This document shows positions 53,057 through 61,960 of a stretch of DNA of 64,000 nucleotides, one piece after another (the stretch's first letter is position 1; every line of letters begins with the position of its first letter). Location: the NCBI GenBank assembly GCA_023663365.1, contig JAMPHP010000001.1:229747-293746 (forward strand), read 5' to 3'. The notes beneath the pieces were generated by a model. That model did no database searches. It was not told where the DNA came from and was given only the letters and a program-made list of their open reading frames with translations. The stretch is from Muribaculaceae bacterium. GTDB lineage: Bacteria; Bacteroidota; Bacteroidia; Bacteroidales; Muribaculaceae. Made by a program: the position numbers and the translations under genes.

Positions 53057-53575
53057 TCAGTAAGTGATGAGTGAAGTCACCTCAGCATCTTCGGGCAGCG
53101 CTGCGCGGCCGTTGAGAGCAGAGAGCTCCACGATGAAGTTCACATAGATTTTCTTGGGGTTGAGACTCTTTACGAGCTTGTAGGCAGCAGCCATGGTGCC
53201 GCCGGTAGCAAGGACGTCGTCGTGAAGGACCACGATATCGTCGGGAGTGATGGCATCGCGATGGATTTCAATCACGTCGGTACCGTACTCCTTGGCGTAT
53301 TCCTGGCGGATAGTGTCGGCGGGGAGCTTGCCGGGCTTGCGTGCGGGCACGAAGCCTGCGCCGATTTCGTAGGCGAGGATGGAGCCGCCGATGAAGCCAC
53401 GCGACTCAATGCCTACAACCTTGGTGACACCTTTGTCGCGATAGAGCTGCGAAAGATCCCAGCCGATGATGTGGAGAGCGCGGGGATCCTTGAAGGCTGT
53501 GGTGAGATCCCTGAAGAGGACACCCTTGGTGGGGAAATCCTGGACGTCGCGGATGTGTTTTTTGATGTATTCCAT
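53057..53575 (-). CDS. apt: Adenine phosphoribosyltransferase
   Basis: A 172-residue cytoplasmic enzyme converting adenine and PRPP to AMP. It has the family start YIKKHIRDVQDFPTKGVLFRDLT, the VVGIESRGFIGGSILAYEIGAGFVPARKPGKLP block and the PRPP loop VVLHDDVLATGGTMAAA near residue 120. Length is standard. It is a single-gene unit with a terminator, 69 bp below mnmG. Confidence 0.96.
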   Translation of the reverse strand: MEYIKKHIRDVQDFPTKGVLFRDLTTAFKDPRALHIIGWDLSQLYRDKGVTKVVGIESRGFIGGSILAYEIGAGFVPARKPGKLPADTIRQEYAKEYGTDVIEIHRDAITPDDIVVLHDDVLATGGTMAAAYKLVKSLNPKKIYVNFIVELSALNGRAALPEDAEVTSLITY

Positions 53576-53616
53576 ATCTAAATAATTTATTGATTTACTT
53601 TATTTTGAAGCCAAAT

Positions 53617-53632
53617 TGTTTCACGTGGAACA
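53617..53632. other. parS-type partition site
   Basis: TGTTTCACGTGGAACA is exactly the reverse complement of TGTTCCACGTGAAACA, a perfect member of the bacterial parS consensus TGTTNCACGTGAAACA bound by ParB/Spo0J. The match extends as an AT-TGTT...AACA-AT palindrome of 20 bp. It lies between apt and mnmG, outside coding sequence. No parA or parB gene is in the window. Confidence 0.8.
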
Positions 53633-53643
53633 ATCATCGGGCT

Positions 53644-55524
<1,881 letters not shown>

Positions 55525-55528
55525 ATTG

Positions 55529-55963
55529 TCAATCAAGCATATTGGAGAGCATGGCGAGCGCCTCGTCCTCGTGACGCTCCATTATCTCGCGCTCGCCGGG
55601 ACCTTTGTCGTTGATGCCGCAGAGGTGGAGCACACCGTGCACGATGACACGACGGAGCTCCTTGGCGTAGTCCACGCCAAGCCCCTCGGCATTTGAGCGC
55701 ACGGTGTCGAGCGAGATGTAGAGGTCGCCTCGCAGGAGTGAGCCCAGACAGTTGTCGAAGGTTATGATGTCGGTATAATAATCGTGATTGAGGAAGGCAC
55801 GGTTGACCCGCAAAATCTCTTCATCGTCGCAAAAAATGTAGTTGAGGCTATGAAGGGTGCGGTTGTGCGCTTTTGCAACTTGGGCAAGCCAAAGCTCAAG
55901 TTGTTGATAATCAAGATTGGGGCGCTCAACGCCCGATACTATCCACTGAAAAGCAGGCGTCAT
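55529..55963 (-). CDS. ybeY: Endoribonuclease YbeY
   Basis: A 144-residue metal-dependent RNase for 16S rRNA 3'-end maturation and ribosome quality control. The signature is RVIVHGVLHLCGINDKGPGERE, with two of the three zinc His of HGxLHLxGYDH; the third His position is changed, which from memory is usual in Bacteroidetes (GYKDK-type). NYIFCDDEEILRVNRAFLNHDYYTDIITFD is the other conserved part. First gene of a ybeY-mnmG operon. Confidence 0.94.
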   Translation of the reverse strand: MTPAFQWIVSGVERPNLDYQQLELWLAQVAKAHNRTLHSLNYIFCDDEEILRVNRAFLNHDYYTDIITFDNCLGSLLRGDLYISLDTVRSNAEGLGVDYAKELRRVIVHGVLHLCGINDKGPGEREIMERHEDEALAMLSNMLD

Positions 55964-55981
55964 TATTAGTCAATTGAAGCG

Positions 55982-56012
55982 CAAAGATACACATTTTTCC
56001 GATAATAAGCAA
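55982..56012 (-). promoter_or_regulatory. Promoter of ybeY-mnmG
   Basis: On the minus strand TTG (56010-56012) and TATCTTTG (55982-55989) are 20 bp apart; the ATG of ybeY follows 18 bp later. Confidence 0.7.
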
Positions 56013-56120
56013 TTTTGCCACGCTTACAGTTTGAAAATTTTCCCGACATGCGAAAATTGACTTTATCGCGCTGTAATATTGCCACTTACGCCCACAACAG
56101 ACGCTCTCAGATTTTAAAAT

Positions 56121-56169
56121 TTAAAATAAGAGCGGGGAGCAGGACGCAAAAATCGCGTCCACACTCCCC
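56121..56169 (-). terminator. Terminator after the 808-residue TonB-dependent receptor gene
   Basis: On the minus strand GGGGAGTGTGGACGC and GCGTCCTGCTCCCC form an imperfect stem around a short loop, followed by GCTCTTATTTTAAATT. It lies 24 bp past the stop. Confidence 0.65.
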
Positions 56170-56192
56170 TACCCTACTGTGCGGCGGCGGCC

Positions 56193-58619
56193 TTACTGGC
56201 CGACCACGTCGTCGTTTCTGATTCGGCTGCCTGTCTTCTGCACATTAGCTTGTAGTTTGCCGAAGCGATAGCTCACACGCACCGATACCACGCGGGCGTT
56301 GTCATTATAGCCGGTGCTCGTGGCCAGGTAGTCGGAGTTGATGGAGTAGGTGCGGTCGACCGAGGGCGAGGGACCGAAGGGACGCGAAGCCATCAGGCTC
56401 ACCGAGAGTCGGTCCTCCTTGAGGAATGAGCGCTGCAGCGCGAAGCCGTAGTAGATGGTCCGAAGCGAGGTCTCCGACTTATAGTAGATATTGGCCCAGC
56501 CCGACGACCACGACGCGTTTCCGCTGAGGGTAAGTTTCCACGGCAGGCGCTGCGAGGCGTAGATGCTGAAGCGTCCGCTCCAGTGATCGTTGGTGAGGTC
56601 GACGTCGGGATAGCGGTAGTGGTTGTACGACACCGAGAAGTTGCCCTGAACGGACGTCTTTGAGGTCGGCCTCCATTGGATGCCGGCGTTGAGGCTCACG
56701 TGTCGCTGCCGCGAGAGGTTTCCGTAGGACGAGAACACACGCTCGCCCTCGACCCACTTGACGAAGGAGAGGCCGTCGTTGCTGAATGAGAAACGCGCGC
56801 TTGCGTTGAGCGTCATCTTCTGCCTTATGAGCGAGTAGCCGAGATTGAGGGCATTCGAGGTGGCACTTTTCAGATTGGGGTTGCCGAACTTGGTCAGGAG
56901 CGGGCCTTCTATCACGGCGGGGTCGAGGTAGGATATGCCCGGGCGGGAGATGGAGCGGTTGTATCCGAGGGTGAGCGTGTTTGAGTCGTCGGGGCGGTAC
57001 ATGATCGACACATTGGGTGCGAAGTCGTTGAAATCGCTGCCGAAGTCGCGCACATCGCCGCTGCGGTACTTCGCCGACAGGCGCGAATATTCATAGCGGA
57101 TGCCTGCGCGTGCCGTGAAGTTTCGGCCGAGCGTGTATCTGTAGTCGGCAAAGGCGGCACCTACATAGGTGTAGTGCGAGAAGTCGTCGTAGGTGCTGTT
57201 GAGGCCCACATACTCGCGGTCGGTAACGGCGCTGTTGTTGCGGTGAATGAATTTACCGCCCACCTCGAGGGTGTGATGTGTGCCGAAGGGGCGGCGCCAG
57301 TCGACTTGCGCCGTGTGCTCGGTATAGCGCCTGCGCGAGCAGGAGTTGATGCCGGTGTAGTCCATCGGGGCGTTGAAAAGGTCATCGTAGTGCTGCTCCG
57401 TGCGGCTGCTCGAGGGCGTGGCGTAGATATTGTAGGACAGCGTGACGCTCTCGCCCTGCAGGCGCGTGGAGCGCTGATAGTTGAAGCTGCCCGATATGGA
57501 CGCAGACTGTGAGTGTGGCGTGTAGAGCACGGAGCCATAGCGGCGGTAGAGCTCGCCGTCGGGGTCGAAATAGCGCATGAGATTTTCGGTGCGTGCGTCG
57601 TGCGACCGACCGCCGAAAGCACTCAGCTCGACGCTGAAGAGGTCGTACTTGGTCGGGGCATAGCTGGCCTCGACGCTGCCGTAGCCGTTGTACGATTTGC
57701 CGCCTTTCACCACGCCTTCCTCGAGCGTCGTGACGCCCGACTCCACATACTGACCCTCGGCTACGGTGCGACTGCGATGATGATAGCCGTTGCTTGCGCT
57801 GAAGCTGCCATTGATGCCTATGGTGACCTTTCCGAGCTGGGTGATGAGGTTGACCGAAGGAGCCGGTATATAGTTGTTATTACTGAGCCACAAAGCCGCC
57901 GAACCGGTCACGCCTTTGATGATGGCCTCGCTGTCGGTGACGATGTTCAGGATCATGCCCGTGCCCTCGGCATCCTCACGCGCTCCGGGGTCGGTGATTA
58001 CCTCTATTTTCTTGATTGCCGATGCCGGCAGAGCTTGGAAAATATCCTTGGCGTTGTTGGTGAAATTATTGTTTTTGCGGCCGTTTCGATATATTGCGAA
58101 GCCTGTCTCGCCATTGAGGCGGACGGTGCCGTCGGGGTCGACACTGATGAGGGGCACCTTGCGGAGCACGTCGCTGACGTAGGATGTGGGCGCTTCGGGG
58201 TCAGCCTTTACATCGTAGGCAAAGCGGTCGATTTCGCGGGTCACGAGGGGCTTTGCGGCAGTCACGGTGATGCCTTGGAGGCTCGTAGCGGCAGGCCGGA
58301 GAATGAGGCGCCCGAGGTCGGCCACAGGATGGCTCTCAGAGAGCGAGAAATGGCGCGTAATCGACGAAGACGACATAGATGACACAACTATCCGATAGTC
58401 GCCCGCACGCGCCACAGTGTCGCTTATAAGGCCATCATCGCCGGCGACGGCTCCGCGCACGGGCTTCAGAGTGTCGGGCAGGGCAAAGATGCGGTATGTG
58501 ACAAAGGCTTCGGGCTCGCCTACGGTGTCGACTGCCTGCGCACGCACGGTGTAGGTCGGAGCCGCCCAGGCTGCGTGTGCACAGGCCAGGGCAAGAAGGA
58601 GAGTACTGATTGTTTTCAT
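56193..58619 (-). CDS. TonB-dependent receptor-like outer membrane barrel protein
   Basis: An 808-residue outer membrane protein of the type with an N-terminal beta domain (about 20-110), a plug (LVTREIDRFAYDVKADPEAPTSYVSDVLRKVPLISVDPDG, then IKKIEVITDPGAREDAEGTG) and a long barrel (outer membrane beta-barrel family 3). A signal peptide (MKTISTLLLALACAHAAWA) sets the start at 58619. No SusD partner or enzyme is next to it, so the ligand is unknown. The C-terminus is polar (SRIRNDDVVGQ) instead of ending in an aromatic residue. It has its own promoter and terminator. Confidence 0.88.
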   Translation of the reverse strand: MKTISTLLLALACAHAAWAAPTYTVRAQAVDTVGEPEAFVTYRIFALPDTLKPVRGAVAGDDGLISDTVARAGDYRIVVSSMSSSSITRHFSLSESHPVADLGRLILRPAATSLQGITVTAAKPLVTREIDRFAYDVKADPEAPTSYVSDVLRKVPLISVDPDGTVRLNGETGFAIYRNGRKNNNFTNNAKDIFQALPASAIKKIEVITDPGAREDAEGTGMILNIVTDSEAIIKGVTGSAALWLSNNNYIPAPSVNLITQLGKVTIGINGSFSASNGYHHRSRTVAEGQYVESGVTTLEEGVVKGGKSYNGYGSVEASYAPTKYDLFSVELSAFGGRSHDARTENLMRYFDPDGELYRRYGSVLYTPHSQSASISGSFNYQRSTRLQGESVTLSYNIYATPSSSRTEQHYDDLFNAPMDYTGINSCSRRRYTEHTAQVDWRRPFGTHHTLEVGGKFIHRNNSAVTDREYVGLNSTYDDFSHYTYVGAAFADYRYTLGRNFTARAGIRYEYSRLSAKYRSGDVRDFGSDFNDFAPNVSIMYRPDDSNTLTLGYNRSISRPGISYLDPAVIEGPLLTKFGNPNLKSATSNALNLGYSLIRQKMTLNASARFSFSNDGLSFVKWVEGERVFSSYGNLSRQRHVSLNAGIQWRPTSKTSVQGNFSVSYNHYRYPDVDLTNDHWSGRFSIYASQRLPWKLTLSGNASWSSGWANIYYKSETSLRTIYYGFALQRSFLKEDRLSVSLMASRPFGPSPSVDRTYSINSDYLATSTGYNDNARVVSVRVSYRFGKLQANVQKTGSRIRNDDVVGQ

Positions 58620-58658
58620 GGTCGTGATGGACGTAGTTGTTTGTGTAGTTGTTTGGCA

Positions 58659-58689
58659 CAAAGGTAGAAAAAAATCACAGAGGCCGCAA
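58659..58689 (-). promoter_or_regulatory. Promoter of the 808-residue receptor gene
   Basis: On the minus strand TTG (58687-58689) and TACCTTTG (58659-58666) are 20 bp apart, a full consensus match. Confidence 0.75.
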
Positions 58690-58720
58690 ATAAAATGCGA
58701 CGCATCAACGTTATACCACT

Positions 58721-59269
58721 ATGAAAAGCACAGTATACACCCGCACCGGCGATGCCGGCAGCACCTCGCTAGTAGGCGGCACGCGCGTGAGCAAGACCTC
58801 GGCGCGCCTCGAGGCCTACGGCACCGTCGACGAAGCCAACTCCTGGATCGGCCTTCTCGAGGCCTCCACGGCCATCCCCGAAGCCGCACACGCCACCCTC
58901 AGCCGCGCCATGAAGTATCTCTTCGACATAGGCGCCGCCCTCGCCACCGAGTCCGGCTCGAAGTGGCAGCCGACCTCCTTCCCGGAGGATGCCATCGCCG
59001 CCCTCGAGGCCGATATCGACGCTCTCGACTCTACCCTACCCCGCCACAATCACTTCACACTGCCGGGCGGGCACCCCGACTCGGCGCGTGCCAATATAGC
59101 CCGCACTGTGGTGCGCCGCGCCGAGCGCCGCATCGTGGCCCTTGCAGAGAGCGAGGCGGTCGATGCAGGCATCATGCGCTACATCAACCGCCTCAGCGAT
59201 TATCTCTACATCCTCTCACGAGCCATCAATGTGGCAAACGGCGTGGAGGAAAGGCACTGGGAGAATTAA
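58721..59269 (+). CDS. Cob(I)yrinic acid a,c-diamide adenosyltransferase, PduO type
   Basis: A 182-residue enzyme that transfers the adenosyl group of ATP to cob(I)alamin. Motifs: YTRTGDAGSTSLVGGTRVSK at the N-terminus (ATP-binding loop), YGTVDEANSWIGLLEAS, and the C-terminal ARTVVRRAERRIVAL and INRLSDYLYILSRAIN. Length matches the PduO class. It stands alone on the plus strand, diverging from the receptor gene, and ends in an AT-rich repeat. Confidence 0.95.
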   Translation: MKSTVYTRTGDAGSTSLVGGTRVSKTSARLEAYGTVDEANSWIGLLEASTAIPEAAHATLSRAMKYLFDIGAALATESGSKWQPTSFPEDAIAALEADIDALDSTLPRHNHFTLPGGHPDSARANIARTVVRRAERRIVALAESEAVDAGIMRYINRLSDYLYILSRAINVANGVEERHWEN

Positions 59270-59405
59270 AAATTATAAATTATAAGTTATAAATTATAAA
59301 TTAAAAGCAGGTCCGGCAGAGTAATTGATACTCGATGAATTTATAAATTATAGGAGGGCTCAACGAGCAATCCAATTTATAATTTATAATTTTTAATTTA
59401 TAATT
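59270..59405. repeat. AT-rich inverted repeat between convergent genes
   Basis: 59270-59310 is built of AAAAATTATAAATTATAAG units and 59376-59405 of the reverse AATTTATAATTTATAATTTT. They can pair around a centre containing GGAGGGCTCAACGAGCAATCC. The right arm reaches the stop of the GH16 gene. It may end transcription of both convergent genes. The same units occur at 25493-25520. Confidence 0.65.
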
Positions 59406-60261
59406 TCTTATAGACTCTCACATAGTCCACCTCATAGCGGAGGGGGAACGAGGCATCGTCGGGCTCGCCGCCGTTGCCACCGAGGGCGAGGTTGAGAAGG
59501 ATATAGTGGCCGAAGTCGGGATCGTCGTTGGAGAAAGGATTCAGCTCGCGATTGTTGCCACCTCCGGCAGCTGCCGGAGCAAGGGGGATTTCGTTCATCA
59601 GCTCGTCGTCGAGATAGAGGCGGATGTAGTCCTTATCCCAATCCATGCGCCATACGTGGAATTTCGAGGCCCAGAAGGGGTCTTTGTCGGTGAAGTGGGT
59701 GTAGGGCACTGTGCCTTCGTCCCATGTAACTTCGTTGCCGGGGCCCTGCCAGCAGGCATTGGCAAGGATTATAGGCTCACTGCGGCGGTAGTACTCGAGC
59801 ACGTCGACCTCGCCGTTGCGGGGCCATCTGTATTTGGTGCCGAGCGTCCATATCGCGGGCCATGCGCCGCTGTTCACGGGGATGCGGGCACGCACCTCCA
59901 TACGCCCGAATTTGAATTGGAAACTGTCGGAAGTGGTGAGGCACGACGAGCTGTAGCGTGCCTCCTTGCGGTTGCGCCTCCAGTCGGCACTACCCTCCTC
60001 ATAGTTTGGATTGGGGATGCTGTCGAGGCGGCCTGTGATGATAAGGCAGCCGTCGGCCACAGAGGCATTGTCGGGCTGGTACCACTGAAGCTCATTGTTT
60101 CGCACGAAACCCTGCTCATAGTTCCAGTGTGGCGCAGGACGACCGTCGACATCGAACTCGTCGGCCCAGATAAGTTCATAGCCCGGATAGGTGGGCACAT
60201 CGGCGGCAGATGCGGCGAGGGCAAAAGCAGCCACGCAGATTGCTGATAATGTGTGTTTCAT
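59398..60261 (-). CDS. Glycoside hydrolase family 16 (beta-glucanase-like)
   Basis: A 287-residue secreted enzyme of GH16. A signal peptide (ending ALAASA) leads to YELIWADEFDVDGRPAPHWNYE, then the catalytic loop NGEVDVLEYY with nucleophile E151, D153 and acid/base E156 (ExDxxE with the extra residue typical of laminarinases). WPAIWTLGT precedes it and HVWRMDWDKDYIRLYLDDELMNE follows. It should cut beta-1,3 or mixed beta-glucans outside the cytoplasm. It is the third gene of a SusC-SusD-GH16 locus, which supports glucan use. Confidence 0.92.
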   Translation of the reverse strand: MKHTLSAICVAAFALAASAADVPTYPGYELIWADEFDVDGRPAPHWNYEQGFVRNNELQWYQPDNASVADGCLIITGRLDSIPNPNYEEGSADWRRNRKEARYSSSCLTTSDSFQFKFGRMEVRARIPVNSGAWPAIWTLGTKYRWPRNGEVDVLEYYRRSEPIILANACWQGPGNEVTWDEGTVPYTHFTDKDPFWASKFHVWRMDWDKDYIRLYLDDELMNEIPLAPAAAGGGNNRELNPFSNDDPDFGHYILLNLALGGNGGEPDDASFPLRYEVDYVRVYKKL

Positions 60262-60290
60262 GTGTCGTAAAGTGAGTTTATACAGAAATA

Positions 60291-60321
60291 TGCCGGGCCA
60301 CACGCAGTGCGTGGCCCGGCA
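60291..60321 (-). other. Hairpin between susD and the GH16 gene
   Basis: TGCCGGGCCACGC pairs with GCGTGTGGCCCGGCA around a 3-nt loop, with one mismatch and no T run after it. It lies 24 bp past the susD stop and about 30 bp before the GH16 start. It could protect the upstream mRNA or reduce GH16 output. Confidence 0.65.
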
Positions 60322-60344
60322 ATTCAGATATTAACGTTCAGTGA

Positions 60345-61937
60345 TTATTTCCACTCGTCGTGCTGCACGAGCATGTCGTTGGTATCGATTTCACCCTGCG
60401 GGATGGGCCAAACGTTGTCCTGAGCACCACGGGGAGCGAGGTGGTTGAGCACACCGCCTCCGTAGGTAGCGCGGGCATTGCGCATGCGGGTCTGCATACC
60501 GGCGAAGTCGCCCCAGCGGTAGATGTCGGCGAAGCGGAGATCCTCGAAGGCGAGCTCTACGCGGCGCTCGTGGCGCACGATTTCGCGGAGACGATCCTTG
60601 CTCAGACCTGTACCTTCGGCGTTGGCCACGGAAGGCATACCCACGCGTGCACGCACCTCGTCGATGCACGAGATAGCGGTGGCGTCGTTGCCATTCTTCT
60701 CGATGAGAGCTTCGGCATAGCTCAGGAGCACCTCAGCATAGCGGATCACGTAGAAGTCCTGCGAGCCGTCGTATTCGTGGGTGATATCCTCGGGTGTGTA
60801 CCACTTGCGGATAGCCACTTTCGAGGAAGCTGCGAAGGAAGCATTGACGAAGTCGTAGAGAGTGCCGTTCCAAGTCATACCCGACACGAAGCAGGTGCCT
60901 TTGAGGCGCGGGTCGCGGTTCTCATAGCGTGCGGGATCGGTAGTAGCCACGTTGTTGAACAGGGGCGATTCGGTGATGGGCTTGCCGTCGGTGCAGTAGT
61001 ACTCGTCGCAGAGGTCCATCGAAGCCTCGATGGCGTTCATGGGCGCACCCCACTTCACGCCGAAGGTCTGACCTTCACCCTGAGCCGGGCCTACGTAGTG
61101 CACGCCGAGGATAACCTCGTCGGCATACTCGGAGCCTTCGGTGAAGAGGTCGGCATAGTTGCGGTAGTAGTCAGTGCCGTCGCCGCTCTTGAAGAGGGTA
61201 TACTTGCCGTAGACCTGCTTGTAAGCCTCGATAGCTTCGTCGTAGCGCTTGTCGAAGAGGGCGATACGGCCGAGGATGGCGTAGCCGCCTTCACGGCTGA
61301 GACGACCCTTCTGGGCGTCGGCCTTAACGGGCATCTTGGGGAGATTGGCCTTAAGGTCGGCAATCACACCGTCGACGATGGTTTTCTTGTCGGTCTTGGG
61401 AGCCTTTGCCTCAGCGAGGGTGAGGGTGTGCGTGAGGTAAGGAACGTCGCGGAACACCGACACGAGGTTGCAGTAGCCGAGCGCGCGGATAGCGATGGCC
61501 TCGGCACGGAAAGCGTCGATTTTATCCTGATCCATGGGCACGCGGTCGATGTTGTCGATGAGCATGTTACAGCGCTTGATGAGCTCGTAGTTGGCGTTCC
61601 AGTACATCGAGAAGCACTCGTCGTTCGTACCCGAAGAGCACTCGGCGATCGAGGAGCCGAGCATCCAGTTGCCCCAGGAGTGGTCACCGTTGTCGGTGCA
61701 AGTCTCGCGGGCGAGGAAGCCGAACTTCCAGCCGTCGATGTTGTCGTTGTAGAGGTTACCGGCCTGGAAGGCGTCGTAGCACGCCGTGAGCGCCATCAGG
61801 GCGTCGTCCTCGGTGCTCCAGAAGGAGGTCGAGGAGGGCTGGTTAGGGTTGCTCGTGTCGAGGAAACTGTCGGAGCAGGAGGTCACTCCGAAGCCGGCGG
61901 CAGCAAGCAGTATAAGGGGAAATATATGTTTTTTCAT
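60345..61937 (-). CDS. SusD/RagB-family glycan-binding lipoprotein
   Basis: A 530-residue surface lipoprotein with lipobox (VTSC, C21, then SDSFLD). SusD family marks: NPNQPSSTSFWSTEDDALMALTACYD, AIAIRALGYCNLVSVFRDVPYLTH, IRYAEVLLSYAEALIEKNGNDATAISCIDEVRARVGM and the C-terminal ERRVELAFEDLRFADIYRWG. It pairs with the SusC gene 23 bp upstream and is followed by GH16. The ligand is probably a beta-glucan, inferred from that enzyme. Confidence 0.95.
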   Translation of the reverse strand: MKKHIFPLILLAAAGFGVTSCSDSFLDTSNPNQPSSTSFWSTEDDALMALTACYDAFQAGNLYNDNIDGWKFGFLARETCTDNGDHSWGNWMLGSSIAECSSGTNDECFSMYWNANYELIKRCNMLIDNIDRVPMDQDKIDAFRAEAIAIRALGYCNLVSVFRDVPYLTHTLTLAEAKAPKTDKKTIVDGVIADLKANLPKMPVKADAQKGRLSREGGYAILGRIALFDKRYDEAIEAYKQVYGKYTLFKSGDGTDYYRNYADLFTEGSEYADEVILGVHYVGPAQGEGQTFGVKWGAPMNAIEASMDLCDEYYCTDGKPITESPLFNNVATTDPARYENRDPRLKGTCFVSGMTWNGTLYDFVNASFAASSKVAIRKWYTPEDITHEYDGSQDFYVIRYAEVLLSYAEALIEKNGNDATAISCIDEVRARVGMPSVANAEGTGLSKDRLREIVRHERRVELAFEDLRFADIYRWGDFAGMQTRMRNARATYGGGVLNHLAPRGAQDNVWPIPQGEIDTNDMLVQHDEWK

Positions 61938-61960
61938 AACTTAGTTGTCAAGGTGGTGTA

